A DNA stretch of 64,000 bases, taken from contig OY969693.1 of NCBI GenBank assembly GCA_963701995.1, forward strand, positions 620,001-684,000, read 5' to 3'. The position numbers were made by a program, and so were the translations under genes. The DNA is from Methanoflorens sp963701995 (GTDB lineage Archaea; Halobacteriota; Bog-38; Methanoflorentales; Methanoflorentaceae). Below the pieces are notes generated by a model. The model was not told the origin of the DNA. It did not search any database and saw only the letters and a program-made list of their open reading frames with translations. This document shows positions 34,381-43,534 of the stretch, one piece after another. How positions within the stretch are numbered: position 1 is the first letter of the stretch; each line of letters starts with the position of its first letter.

Positions 34381-35334
34381 ATGAAGCCCACCGAGAAGCT
34401 TCCAGACCTGCTTGAGTTTTTCAACATTATTGCGAGAATCCGTCGTCTCAACGACGTTTTTAGCCTTAGCTCGAGAATCCGCTATTTGTACGAAGTCCTG
34501 TGCTTTATCCTCATCATTTTTGATGCCTTTTTCTTGTTCCTCACAGTGATCTTCCCCCTGAAGTTAGGTAGCCTTGAAGCAGTCGCGACGTTTGACGCGG
34601 TTGTGGTACTCTTTTTATGGGTCGAATACCTGTTTAGGGTGAACGAGCAGGATAACAAGTGGGGTTATGTCGTCTACCAGTGGAGCGACATTCTCGCCAT
34701 TATTCCTTTTGATTATATTGCCCTCGTTGCGTTCGGCGTTGCTGTGCCGCTGACGATTGCCTTCAAGCTTTTGCGACTCGTGCGAATCGTCGCCCTTCTA
34801 AGGTTCTCGCGCAGAATAGAACGAGAAGTCCTGGCGTTTGCCGAAAAGACCAGGCTCATCTACGGTCTCGCTATTTACCTTCTTGTCATCATTGTCGGCG
34901 CACTGCTCTTCTTTTACATCGAATCACCGGTGAATCCCAACGTCAGCAGCCCGAACGACGCCCTGTGGTACATGATCGTGACGATGACGACCGTTGGCTA
35001 CGGCGATATCGTACCCGATACAGGACTTGGCAGGATAATTGGCGTCATCGCAATGATTTCTGCCATTCTCTTTGCCAGCCTTGTGACAGCGACAACGACG
35101 TCCGCCCTGCTGGAGAAGTTTCGAGCGGACCGAGAAGAGATTACCGAAGCAAGCAAGGAAACGATCGGAAACGTCCTCGCACAACTGAGCGAACTCAGGG
35201 ACCGGCTGGATGAGCTCCCGAAGGTGGCGGAGCGGACCGATGAAATCAAGGCCGATCTTGCCGAGCTCAAGGCGATGCAAGCAGAGGTCCAGAGCCTGAA
35301 AGAATCGGTCGATGCGAAGAAGCGCGAAGAGTGA
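34381..35334 (+). CDS. Voltage-gated-type potassium channel
   Basis: A 317-residue six-helix channel subunit. S1-S3 span residues ~35-115. S4 is the Arg-rich KLLRLVRIVALLRFSRRI near residue 130, a voltage-sensor pattern. The pore has TMTTVGYGDIV with the selectivity filter T204-D209. The C-terminus (residues ~245-317) is a long coiled coil (QLSELRDRLDELPKVAERTD) for tetramer assembly. It should conduct K+ across the membrane and help set potential or volume. A GAGGA site is 3 nt before the ATG. It lies upstream of the ClC gene in the same direction. Confidence 0.92.
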   Translation: MKPTEKLPDLLEFFNIIARIRRLNDVFSLSSRIRYLYEVLCFILIIFDAFFLFLTVIFPLKLGSLEAVATFDAVVVLFLWVEYLFRVNEQDNKWGYVVYQWSDILAIIPFDYIALVAFGVAVPLTIAFKLLRLVRIVALLRFSRRIEREVLAFAEKTRLIYGLAIYLLVIIVGALLFFYIESPVNPNVSSPNDALWYMIVTMTTVGYGDIVPDTGLGRIIGVIAMISAILFASLVTATTTSALLEKFRADREEITEASKETIGNVLAQLSELRDRLDELPKVAERTDEIKADLAELKAMQAEVQSLKESVDAKKREE

Positions 35335-35423
35335 GTTTTTGGGGCATTTCTCAGTGTGCTCGTGCTTGAGCTCTGATGAAGAAAGAGTACAATGATAGGG
35401 GCTCCGTCTGGGGCAGTCCAAGT

Positions 35424-35660
35424 GAACGTGAGCTTCTTTGGACAGACAGAGACCAAAAGAGCTAAAACGCAAAAAAGAACTTGAACGTGAGCCGCTTTTG
35501 ACAGACAGAGACCAAAAGAGCTAAAACGCAAAAAAGAACTTGAACGTGAGCCGCTTTTGACAGACAGAGACCAAAAGAGCTAAAACGCAAAAAAGAACTT
35601 GAACGTGAGCCGCTTTTGACAGACAGAGACCAAAAGAGCTAAAACGCAAAAAAGAACTTA
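35424..35660 (+). repeat. 59-bp tandem repeat, four copies
   Basis: Four direct repeats with a 59-bp period fill the gap between the K+ channel and ClC genes. Copies 2-4 are identical; copy 1 differs at the CTTCTTTGG segment. Each unit contains GAACGTGAGCCGCTTTTGAC, CAGACAGAGACC and AGAGCTAAAACGC plus an A-run. Because 59 is not divisible by 3, the array does not encode a repeat protein. It has no unique spacers, so it is not CRISPR. Recent expansion by slippage or unequal exchange is likely. Confidence 0.9.
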
Positions 35661-35734
35661 AAAAAGCAGATCGAAGGTTGATGTCCACGTAGATTCGCGG
35701 ACCGACCAAACAACCGGCTCGGGGAGTACAGATT

Positions 35735-37078
35735 ATGACGGGTAAGGAGGAAACTGATGGCGCCGAGGAGGCAACTGAAGGCGGCGCGCTCTCAACCGCA
35801 ACTTCGATCGGCGTTGCAATCGGGGAGCGCGAGCCAAAGATCCGCCAGATTGTACTCATCGCTCTCGTCACTGCCGCGTTTGCGCTGGTTTGGTTTGCTT
35901 CCTTAAGTATTTTGAACACCGCCGTCTGGAAGAATGACTTTATCACAGCCAACCGCTGGACGATTCCGGTCCTCGTCCTCCTCTTCTCACTTCTCGTCGG
36001 ACTTTGCGGCAAATATCTCCGTGCTCCGAACATGATCCACGGCGGAATGGCCGAGGCTATGAAAGGTGAGGGCTTCCACCTCGATTACTCGACGTTTCCC
36101 GGCGCGCTACTCACGTCGTTTTTCTCGCTACTTTCCGGAGCGAGCGTCGGCCCCGAGGGCCCGCTCACGACCCTTGTAACGTATGTCGCGGGGTGGCTCG
36201 GCGCGAAGCTTAAACTCGCCGAGCAGAAAAGGCTCGGATTCATAATGGCCGGCCTTGCCTCGGCTTTCAACGGCCTCATCGGGAATCCCCTCTTCGCTGC
36301 GTTGCTCGCAACCGAACTACAGGAAGGCGAAAAAAAGGGAGCGCTGCAATTCCTCACGTGGAACCTCGTGGCCGGGGCGATAGGATACATCTTTTTCGCG
36401 CTGGTCGGATTTCCGGCGTTCGCCTCAAGCATCGCATTCACGCCCGTGAATGCACTGACGATCGAGTATACGCTTGATGCGATCGCGCTCGGCATCATTG
36501 GGGCCCTCGTTGCGCTCTTCATCGGCATTTCGTTTCAAAGTGTCGGCAAGGCACTTGATCGCGTGTTCAAAGACCGGTTTGTCGCGCGCGTGATGTCGGC
36601 TGGAATCATCATCGCGATCGTTGTTTATTTCCTTCCTGAACTGATGTTCTCCGGCGAATCCCAGATCCACTCGATCATCGCGAACCCTGCAGCATACGGC
36701 GTCTTGATGCTTCTTGCGTTGGCAATCCTCAAGGTGCTCCTCCTTGCCCTCTCGTTCAAGAGCGGATTCCTCGGCGGGCCGATCTTTCCGACCCTGTTTG
36801 CGTCGACCATGGTGGCACTCGCTATCAGCCTGCTTTTTCCGAGCGTGCCTATCGCTTTGCTCTTCACGTCTATAGTGGCGGCAACGATCGCGCTCGTATT
36901 GGGCGCGCCCCTTGCAGCTATCCTGCTGACCGTTGTCATAGCGACGTCTAACACCTATGAGCTTGGGTACATCAGCCTCGCCACCGCGACCGCGCTCGTG
37001 ATTGGGGCGGCCGTCAGGCAGCGGATGGCGCAACGTGCCGCACGGCAAGGCGGGTCCGCGGAAAGTGGCTCGAGCTGA
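35735..37078 (+). CDS. ClC-family chloride channel/antiporter
   Basis: A 447-residue membrane protein of the ClC fold. The gating-glutamate loop is SGASVGPEGPLTTLVTYVAG (GPEGP, E present). The second anion site reads SFKSGFLGGPIFPTL in place of the usual GGxFxP. The first motif (GSGIP in typical ClCs) is altered to IHGGMAEAMKGEG. The protein therefore keeps the external glutamate that antiporters need but has unusual anion ligands. ClC antiporters trade 2 Cl- for 1 H+ and support acid resistance by charge balance. GGGGAG lies 8 nt before ATG. The 59-bp repeat array precedes it. Confidence 0.85.
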   Translation: MTGKEETDGAEEATEGGALSTATSIGVAIGEREPKIRQIVLIALVTAAFALVWFASLSILNTAVWKNDFITANRWTIPVLVLLFSLLVGLCGKYLRAPNMIHGGMAEAMKGEGFHLDYSTFPGALLTSFFSLLSGASVGPEGPLTTLVTYVAGWLGAKLKLAEQKRLGFIMAGLASAFNGLIGNPLFAALLATELQEGEKKGALQFLTWNLVAGAIGYIFFALVGFPAFASSIAFTPVNALTIEYTLDAIALGIIGALVALFIGISFQSVGKALDRVFKDRFVARVMSAGIIIAIVVYFLPELMFSGESQIHSIIANPAAYGVLMLLALAILKVLLLALSFKSGFLGGPIFPTLFASTMVALAISLLFPSVPIALLFTSIVAATIALVLGAPLAAILLTVVIATSNTYELGYISLATATALVIGAAVRQRMAQRAARQGGSAESGSS

Positions 37079-37258
37079 CCTCTCGCAATCGGACACAAGG
37101 GCTCAGCACATTTTAGAAACGACAGTACGAGTCTTGTATAACTAGCCCCACCGGAAGTCTCAGAGTCGCGGGCGCCCGGCTATGCACGACGCGGTCGTAT
37201 CGTGTCTATGCTGCGTGAAATCTGGCGAATATCTACTCTATGCAAGCGGGTACTGCAA

Positions 37259-37275
37259 AAAAAAAGAGAGGGGAG
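37259..37275 (-). terminator. T-tract after HdeD copy 1
   Basis: The minus strand has CTCCCCTCTCTTTTTTTTTG right after the stop at 37280, a typical archaeal oligo-T terminator. Confidence 0.5.
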
Positions 37276-37279
37276 TGGG

Positions 37280-37792
37280 TTACACCCATCTTCCCAAGAG
37301 TCCCGACACTATCAACTCTAGCCCGAAAATGATCAGGCCTATCGCGACGAGGAGTACTATCGTGGCCACGCCGATCGCAGGCCATATCAGCGCTACAAAG
37401 CCTAGTATGACCGCGATTATACCGACGATTAGCATCCCTGGAGTGCCGCGTGCGGCGACCGCTAACCCGACGAAGATCAACGTCAACGCTACCAGCCAGC
37501 CGAGGGTTAACCCTCCGTAAAACACCGGCGCGACGAGTATTGCTAGCGCTAGTAAAAATGCGATAAGTGACAGACCTGCGTTCGCAAGTCGACGCCATCC
37601 TGAAATGCCCTCTGAAAAAACTCGCACAAATTCAATGCCGGCGATGATAAGAAGCCCGACTGCAAGGAATGCGATCAAAGTCGCTGCCGTTACGCCCGGA
37701 TACGCGATTGCGTAGCCACCCAATACAAGGACGATTAACCCGACGATAATCTCTGCTATGCGCAGCCACATTGAAGTTTTTTGTTCAGCCAT
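37280..37792 (-). CDS. HdeD-family membrane protein, copy 1
   Basis: A 170-residue protein of six short helices (IIVGLIVLVLGGYAIAYPGV, AATLIAFLAVGLLIIAGIEF, and so on). GGYAI-YPGVTAATL, WRRLANAG and FGLELIVSG are HdeD hallmarks. HdeD was named in bacterial acid resistance. An upstream in-frame start at 37834 is rejected because AGGAGGTG is 7 nt before ATG 37792 and the same leader precedes the paralogue at 43028-43534. The two proteins are about 75% alike by eye, including the GLLGRWV end. Downstream T-tract at 37259-37275. Confidence 0.85.
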   Translation of the reverse strand: MAEQKTSMWLRIAEIIVGLIVLVLGGYAIAYPGVTAATLIAFLAVGLLIIAGIEFVRVFSEGISGWRRLANAGLSLIAFLLALAILVAPVFYGGLTLGWLVALTLIFVGLAVAARGTPGMLIVGIIAVILGFVALIWPAIGVATIVLLVAIGLIIFGLELIVSGLLGRWV

Positions 37793-37904
37793 TTGTTTTT
37801 CACCTCCTATTTGTTGAAACGTCGAGATAGACACTTCTCAGAAAGTATTTAATTTGATCGTTCTGATTCCGCGGGACACGTTTTGGGCGCCCAGACGACC
37901 GCCA

Positions 37905-38288
37905 ATGTCCGATCGTCTGGTTTCATATGCCGAAAAAAAGGGCGACGCGGTTAGGTCAATCGCCGGTATATCCTCGCGCTCATCGCTCTCGTCGCCGAGG
38001 TCGAAGGGATCGCGAACTACTGCCTCACTGATAGTCCGATAACCGGATTAAATGACCTTTTTGCTGCGATAATCGTCCTTGAGCTGCTGATGACGTGGTC
38101 GGCTACATGAAAACAACGTCGCTAAATCTTGGACTGTTGCTAGGGCGGCTCTCACGGCGATGGTGCGCAAGATTATCGCCTTCGGCTATCAGACAGTTGA
38201 CGTGCAGAGTTTCGCACTGGCCTTAATCGCGACCGCTAAACTCGTCGTCGCACTCTACTTTGTGAGCGATAAAACGATTCACACGTAG
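37905..38288 (+). pseudogene. PsiE-family membrane protein, frameshifted
   Basis: Pieces in three frames line up as a PsiE-like protein: MSDRLVSYAEKKGDAVRSIA, then ILALIALVAEVEGIANYCL and AAIIVLELLMTW, then GYMKT, then AALTAMVRKIIAFGYQ and ATAKLVVALYFVSDK ending at TAG 38286. At least two and probably three shifts break it. Phosphate-starvation-inducible PsiE homologues have four helices and an uncertain role. The order of parts matches the family; the gene no longer reads through. Confidence 0.6.
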
Positions 38289-38493
38289 TATATGTCTCTC
38301 TACACATTGTAAGCGATTGGCCTAAGCGAGAGGCACTCCCCGCCCAAATAACGATGTCCGGCACAGCGTGTTCCGTTTCCTACCTGACTAAGAAGGCATG
38401 GGGTGAAGGCCGCAAAACCGCCGAGCGAACAGCTGGCGCTAAGCGCATTTAAAGCGCTTAACCTGAGTATGACGGTTCAGGCTATGGTCCAAG

Positions 38494-38601
38494 CTAGAAC
38501 AAGCTAGACCAAAAACCCCAGCGCAGAAGTGCACCCGCAATTACGACAAACAAAAAGAAGAGGATTATTACTATCGTAACGGCCCACCACTTCCAATCCA
38601 T
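38494..38601 (-). CDS. 35-aa membrane peptide
   Basis: MDWKWWAVTIVIILFFLFVV then IAGALLRWGFWSSLF. One hydrophobic helix sits between aromatic ends. AGGAGGTG is 5 nt before the ATG. A TATA-like ACTATATTTG at about 38645 is correctly placed. A decayed relative ending VVIIGGAILRWNFWFG lies at 38825-38890 on the other strand. The strong leader supports a real gene; its role is unknown. Confidence 0.6.
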   Translation of the reverse strand: MDWKWWAVTIVIILFFLFVVIAGALLRWGFWSSLF

Positions 38602-38824
38602 GTTTCACCTCCTCTCGAATGTGAGTGTGCCAATTTGATTCGTTCAAATATAGTTCTGGCGCTCCAAGATTTAAGGTATCTAAGAAGTTAAGTAATTGAA
38701 GCATTTTCGTGTTCCTTTGGCCTTTCCTTAGCTCCTGACTCATCTTCTCTTTTTTAGATTTAGAGTGCATTTTGCGCCCCGTTCTGGGGTTGGCAGCGCA
38801 GCCAAACGCTATACAACATGAAAA

Positions 38825-38890
38825 GTCGTGTTGATGCTGGTGGTCATAATCGGCGGTGCAATTCTGCGGTGGAATTTTTGGTTTGGCTAG
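38825..38890 (+). pseudogene. Relic of a 35-aa membrane peptide paralogue
   Basis: VVLMLVVIIGGAILRWNFWF G-stop resembles the second half of the 35-aa peptide at 38494-38601 (VVIAGALLRWGFW). The first half is out of frame or lost. The orientation is opposite, so the two face each other as an imperfect inverted pair. Confidence 0.35.
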
Positions 38891-39097
38891 TGAGTATAGC
38901 CTGAACCATCCTCCTGTTGAATAGCAAGGAGTATAGCTCTTATAGTTTCAGATTCTATCCTGCAGGCGGCATTCAAACATTAACACGACGGCAGTTTACC
39001 TGAGTTCAATGACCATGACCTGCAATACGCGTGTGCAAACGTGCCGTTCAAGTTGCTCTGTTTTCGCTTAAGTACGCGCTGGAACCGTCACAACCCC

Positions 39098-39838
39098 CTA
39101 TTCCTCGGCTTTGCCGCCGTTGATATAAACGTAGACGAAAGCCGCTATCACGGCGCCAATCACAGGCCCGATCACATAGATAGGGAAATCACCCCATAGA
39201 AAATTCCCTCCTAGAAGCGTAAGCGCGAGGAAGGGCCCAAACGTTCTCGCCGGGTTGATTGATCCCCCGGTCAGGTTTGAGATCATCGTGAGCGATGCCG
39301 TCACCGTAAGGCCGATAATCAGACCTGCAAATCCAGGCGTTGCCCTTTTATCGACGGCAACGGCCATAATGGCCAACATCAGGAGAAACGTCCCCACGGC
39401 TTCCAAAATAATCGCTTGGCCGTACCCGACCCCGTAGAACGGCGTTGTCGCACCCAATCTGACGTCCACCGCGCGCGCGCCGAGACACAACGCAAACAGC
39501 AGGCTCGCGACGGTTGCGCCTGCAAGCTGCGCTACCAGATACGGTATGACTTCACGCCGTGGGAACTTTCGCACTGCCCACAGCGCAATGGTAACTGCGG
39601 GGTTGAAATGCGCCCCCGATACGCGTGCAAACGCGTAAATGCCAGCAGCGATGGTCAAGCCAAATACGACGTTTATGGCGAGCCAGTTGGCCATAGTTAT
39701 CCCAATGGAGAACTGGTTAGGCAGTTGCGGGGCGCCTTGTCCTAGTAGGAGGGCTACAACTACCGCTCCTGCGCCGAAGAAGACTAACAGAAATGTGCCC
39801 AAAAACTCCGCTGTTAACTTTTGTCCTAAGGAACTCAT
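39098..39838 (-). CDS. Aquaporin / MIP-family channel
   Basis: A 246-residue MIP channel. Both NPA boxes are present (GAHFNPAVT and SINPARTFGP), and six helices follow the normal hemichannel repeat. The N-terminus has EFLGTFLLVFFGAGAVV. Such channels pass water or glycerol. The long loop after the first helix (QGAPQLPNQFSIGITMANW) is common in archaeal members. The start at ATG 39838 has GGAGGTC 6 nt upstream, so the in-frame start at 39859 is not used. Confidence 0.94.
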   Translation of the reverse strand: MSSLGQKLTAEFLGTFLLVFFGAGAVVVALLLGQGAPQLPNQFSIGITMANWLAINVVFGLTIAAGIYAFARVSGAHFNPAVTIALWAVRKFPRREVIPYLVAQLAGATVASLLFALCLGARAVDVRLGATTPFYGVGYGQAIILEAVGTFLLMLAIMAVAVDKRATPGFAGLIIGLTVTASLTMISNLTGGSINPARTFGPFLALTLLGGNFLWGDFPIYVIGPVIGAVIAAFVYVYINGGKAEE

Positions 39839-40073
39839 TTGCCGACCTCCGGCCGTCAATATCGTCTGTTATCTTATAAAAATGAATAGAAATCATTGAG
39901 GCCCTTATCTTCTGTATCTATCCAGCAGGCGGCCCCGTCAAACGAGGTTAGACTGAAAATAAGCACCCTATGTCTTGGGCACGAACCACTTGCAAGAAAC
40001 CCCACATATAGACGTCACATCAGTGGAGCCGTATTGAGGCTCCGAATGATATTATAATGTCTGAGTGCTTCGG

Positions 40074-40154
40074 TTACGAGTGCAGCACTGCCGCCATCGC
40101 GTCTGCGATCTTTTTCGTGTTTCCGTTGTGGTAGGGGTGGCATATGATAAGCAT
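40074..40154 (-). pseudogene. Flavodoxin N-terminal stub
   Basis: The frame MLIICHPYHNGNTKKIADAM AAVLHS-stop is the first strand, phosphate-binding loop (H-N-G-N-T) and first helix of a flavodoxin. It ends after 26 residues at TAA, and no continuation was found in other frames. It is a gene stub left between the aquaporin and prenyltransferase genes. Confidence 0.5.
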
Positions 40155-40209
40155 TTTGATCGTTTGTTCCCCTCTTTTCAAAATAAACTAGCAGTCAACG
40201 AAGGCGACT

Positions 40210-40863
40210 CTATCCGCCTAGCGTGATATCCTGCTTGTCATACCAATCGAGCGCTCCAAAGAAGTGTTCAGGCTTGAAATCAGGCCAGAGCTCATCGACA
40301 ATGTAGATATCTGAGTAAACAGATTGTACCGGCATAAATCCGCTTAGCCGTCTTCTACCCCCCCAGCGAATAATTAAATCAATACGTGATACATCGGACG
40401 ATCGTATCAGGGTGTTGACGTTTCCGCTCTGCGACGTGGCTTCTGGCTGGACATAGAGAGGCTTCAAGTCCCATTGCCAGTCATAGTTGACAAGGAAATT
40501 CACTTTAATTTTTCCTGTGCCAAACTGGGTTCTTTTAGTGTATGGGCGGAGCTCTTGCGGGAACATCGGGGAGTTTGAGTCTCCGACGACGAGTAGGCAA
40601 GCGTCTTCCTGCTTAAGCATCTCGACGCCGTCAATACACGCTTTTTGGAAAGCTCGCCTTTGCTCTTTGGTTCTTTTTGTGTTATCTTTAGTGAATCCGT
40701 AAGTTGTGACCTCTTTGACGCCAATACTCTTACACAACCTGAGCACTTCTAACCCAGGGAACAAACCCGATTCGTAACCCGCCTGTTTTGGCAAACCCTT
40801 GGCGACTGCCCAACGGCGGTTCCCGTCTGGAATGATGCCGATATGACGCGGAATTCGAGACAT
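40210..40863 (-). CDS. uppS: Cis-prenyltransferase (UppS family), short form
   Basis: A 217-residue enzyme that extends farnesyl or geranylgeranyl diphosphate with isopentenyl units in cis to make the polyprenyl carrier for glycans. HIGIIPDGNRRWA carries the catalytic Asp and DGN motif. TYGFTKDNTKR replaces the usual AFSxEN loop. IDLIIRWGGRRRLSGFMP is the diphosphate/Mg region (normally RTGGExRISNF) and DELWPDF ends the core. It is 20-40 residues shorter than typical UppS, mainly in the hydrophobic tunnel region, so product length may differ. No ribosome site is seen. Confidence 0.85.
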   Translation of the reverse strand: MSRIPRHIGIIPDGNRRWAVAKGLPKQAGYESGLFPGLEVLRLCKSIGVKEVTTYGFTKDNTKRTKEQRRAFQKACIDGVEMLKQEDACLLVVGDSNSPMFPQELRPYTKRTQFGTGKIKVNFLVNYDWQWDLKPLYVQPEATSQSGNVNTLIRSSDVSRIDLIIRWGGRRRLSGFMPVQSVYSDIYIVDELWPDFKPEHFFGALDWYDKQDITLGG

Positions 40864-41307
40864 GTGATGATTATGTTTAAAAAACAGGTAGCGACATTAT
40901 CTTGCTCAAGGATTATAGTCTTTGTGCGGAATTTAAAATTTTACGCCTTCTTGCTTGTTATTTGACACTTTGAGTAATTTCTAAGGACCTTCTGGTGTAT
41001 GCTCTCCTAAGTCGTTAAAGTGACGCTGCAAACACGGCATGCATTGTTCTGGCTGACTCAATAGGAAAAACAAGTCAAGAAATCATCCCTACCGCAGCGG
41101 CCTTATTCCTGAAGATGCGACGCTTAGCAACAAGGACAGTGAGCGCCGTTTTCATAATGGTCGACGATGTCGCCGGTTCAGCGGGACGTGGAGCTTCAGG
41201 CCCTGGGATCTGTCTGTTGCGTGAATGCTGCCCAGTGGCGCTTTGAATTTTGCTGCAACTGCAGAGCGTTACAAAGCGCTCGTCACGTGCAAGCTTGCTG
41301 CCTCGCG
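40864..41307. other. Gap, no gene seen
   Basis: Promoter side of the prenyltransferase and tail side of the antiporter. Open frames here are short or shadows. Nothing recognised. Confidence 0.3.
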
Positions 41308-42579
41308 TCAGCGTTGTTTTAATTTGCTTATTCTTCTTCTACGAGCTGGGAGTTGCGAAACGTCGCGCAGCTCCGGAGCATCGGAGTCCATTGCGGCCAC
41401 CTTGCGTGCGTACAGGGCAGCGCCAGGTTGGGCTGAAATGCCGTGCGCAAAGACGCTGAGAATCACGGTCACGAGGACGATTGTCGCGATCAGCGGCGCG
41501 ACAGCAGCGAGTGCCGGCTCCTCCAAGGCGATCAGCACGAGGACGATAGACGCGAGGCCACGTGGCCCGAACCAGCCCAGAAACAGCACCGAACTGCGTC
41601 GCAACCTCGTGCGAACCAGAGAAATCGCCACGGGCAGCATGCGAATAACCGTCAGACTCAGAATCGCGTAGAGCACGATCGTCCAGGAAAGGGTCCCCAC
41701 CAGCGAAGTTGCGACAACACCTACGAGGAAGAAGACCGCTAAAAGGAGAAGCTCTCCCTCTGCTTCGCTGAAGTCGGTGGCCACCTCTTCGACGTCGCCG
41801 ACCGTCGCTCCCGTCGCAAACCCTCCGACAAAAGCTGCAATAAAGCCGCTGCCGCCAATTGGCCCCGCGATACCCCAGGCGAGAATGGCGAGCGCCATGA
41901 AACTCAGGCGCTTAAACGTCCTGCTCATCCAGCCACGTCGCGTGGCGCTTCTGATCAGCCACCCTCCTGCGACTCCGACGAGAAGGCCAATGGCCACGCC
42001 AATGCCTATCTGCTCCACGGCGACTATCCAGAAGCTGGGGGGTTCTACGCCTTCCTGAATCGCCGCGAGAGCGAGGAACACCAGAAGAAAGGGCACCGCC
42101 CCACCATCGTTCAGCCCGCTTTCGACGTTGAGCGCCTCTCGAATGCGAACGGGCACTCGTTCGCTGGTTACGATCGCTTGGCCCAGACCCGCGTCGGTCG
42201 GGGCGAGCACTGCTCCTATGATTGCTGCTTGCCAAATCGTGAGGTTCGTAAACAGGAGGGCTGCGATGACCGCGCCAACGGCGATCGTCATCGGTAGACC
42301 GATAATTAGCAGCCGGGCGGGCAAGTTGGCATTTACCCGGAACAACGAAATGTTGATACGCGATGCATCGGTGAACAGAACCAGCACAAGGGCGATACTT
42401 CCGATAAGCAGCAGAACCTCATTGTTGATCGACTCGTTGATCAGGTGAGAGGCGCCGAACAACATGCCCGCAACGATGAATGCCATGGGCGCTGTCACGT
42501 TGAGTCTCTCAACGCGACGAGAGACAAGCGCGAAAACAAAAACAATGGCGGCAAAAATGGCGAACTCTATTTCGAACAT
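41308..42579 (-). CDS. Cation:proton antiporter, NhaP/CPA1 type
   Basis: A 423-residue membrane protein with about twelve helices. The ion-site segment reads GAVLAPTDAGLGQAIVTSER, then NVESGLNDGGAVPFLL, the PTD and ESGLNDG motifs of CPA1 antiporters with the functional Asp. The C-terminal tail is short and basic. It should exchange Na+ or K+ for H+ and adjust internal pH. It is read leftwards on its own, without a ribosome site. Close to ClC, HdeD and aquaporin genes, it fits an ion-homeostasis group. Confidence 0.92.
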   Translation of the reverse strand: MFEIEFAIFAAIVFVFALVSRRVERLNVTAPMAFIVAGMLFGASHLINESINNEVLLLIGSIALVLVLFTDASRINISLFRVNANLPARLLIIGLPMTIAVGAVIAALLFTNLTIWQAAIIGAVLAPTDAGLGQAIVTSERVPVRIREALNVESGLNDGGAVPFLLVFLALAAIQEGVEPPSFWIVAVEQIGIGVAIGLLVGVAGGWLIRSATRRGWMSRTFKRLSFMALAILAWGIAGPIGGSGFIAAFVGGFATGATVGDVEEVATDFSEAEGELLLLAVFFLVGVVATSLVGTLSWTIVLYAILSLTVIRMLPVAISLVRTRLRRSSVLFLGWFGPRGLASIVLVLIALEEPALAAVAPLIATIVLVTVILSVFAHGISAQPGAALYARKVAAMDSDAPELRDVSQLPARRRRISKLKQR

Positions 42580-43027
42580 GGTAGCGTTTAGTCTCTAACC
42601 GCAGCGTCGGCCAAATGGGTTGCCACCGTTCTCTCTGAGTGCCGCGAGTCCCGGAAGCTGCTTAGAGAGCCACTGCGACCTGAGGCGCTCCGAATCGTTA
42701 CTCACACGCAAGAGGACCCACCTGCGCGGTTGTGGATCGAAGCACAAGTTACTTAAAGATTGCCTTCTAGGCGTGCGTTAGCCTTCTAAAGGACATATTT
42801 CATATCCTGCTTAAGACGTTCACGTCTGGGGGGTACTCTGATTCTGGGAAATATTGTAGCCAACTTTTTTTGAGCGAAATGGCTCTCGTCACGCAAACTC
42901 GACGGAAACTATGAGAACGCTGTTTTTTTGCTGTTTCGCGGCTTGAGCTCGCGAACGCTTGCGGAATTCGCCCTTTTTTGCCGCACTCACTGGAGTTACA
43001 GGAAAAAAAGAAAGAAGGAGAAGTGGG
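42580..43027. other. Gap with a possible coding remnant
   Basis: A start-less plus-strand frame at 42600-42754 (TVLSECRESRKLLREPLRPE, ALRIVTHTQEDPPARLW) has protein-like composition but no family was recognised. From about 42990 a T-rich stretch on the minus strand ends HdeD copy 2. Confidence 0.3.
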
Positions 43028-43534
43028 TCACACCCATCTTCCCAAGAGGCCTGATACTATCAGCTCTAACCCGAATACGATCAGGGCTATCGCCAGCAAA
43101 AGTACTGCAGTGGCTATGCCGAGCGGGGGATATACCAGCACGGCAAAGCCGATTACAACCGCGATTATGCCGACGATTATCGTCCCCGGAGTGCCGCGTC
43201 CGATGGCCGTGAATCCCGCAAAGATCAACGCCAATGCTACCAGCCACGCAAGGGTTAATCCGCCCCAAATGAGCGGGGAGACGAGTACTGCTAGTGCGAG
43301 TAAAAATGCGATCGCTGATAGAGCCAAGTTCAGAAGTCGCCGCCATCCTGATATGTCTAGTTCAAAAACCCTGGCGAATTCCATACCGCTTAGAACAAGG
43401 AGCCCCACCGCAAGGAATGCTATGAGAGTCGCTGCAGCTACTCCCGGATACACAATTGCGTAGCCGCCCAATATGAGGATGATTAAACCGACGATAATCT
43501 CTCCTATGCGCAGCCACATCGATTGTTCAGCCAT
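43028..43534 (-). CDS. HdeD-family membrane protein, copy 2
   Basis: A 168-residue paralogue of 37280-37792, starting MAEQSMWLRIGEIIVGLIIL and ending FGLELIVSGLLGRWV. Six short helices with GGYAIVYPGVAAATL and WRRLLNLA. The AGGAGGTG leader is identical to that of copy 1, and the T-rich downstream is similar. The conserved leader and ends mark a duplicated gene rather than chance similarity. The likely role is acid or envelope stress, by family. Confidence 0.87.
   Translation of the reverse strand: MAEQSMWLRIGEIIVGLIILILGGYAIVYPGVAAATLIAFLAVGLLVLSGMEFARVFELDISGWRRLLNLALSAIAFLLALAVLVSPLIWGGLTLAWLVALALIFAGFTAIGRGTPGTIIVGIIAVVIGFAVLVYPPLGIATAVLLLAIALIVFGLELIVSGLLGRWV

Noticed and set aside
35424..35660. 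CRISPR array
   Set aside because: The repeats are contiguous with no unique spacers and no cas genes are near.
36425..37096. A 223-aa Arg/Asp/His-rich minus-strand frame
   Set aside because: Antisense of the ClC gene; composition typical of shadow frames.
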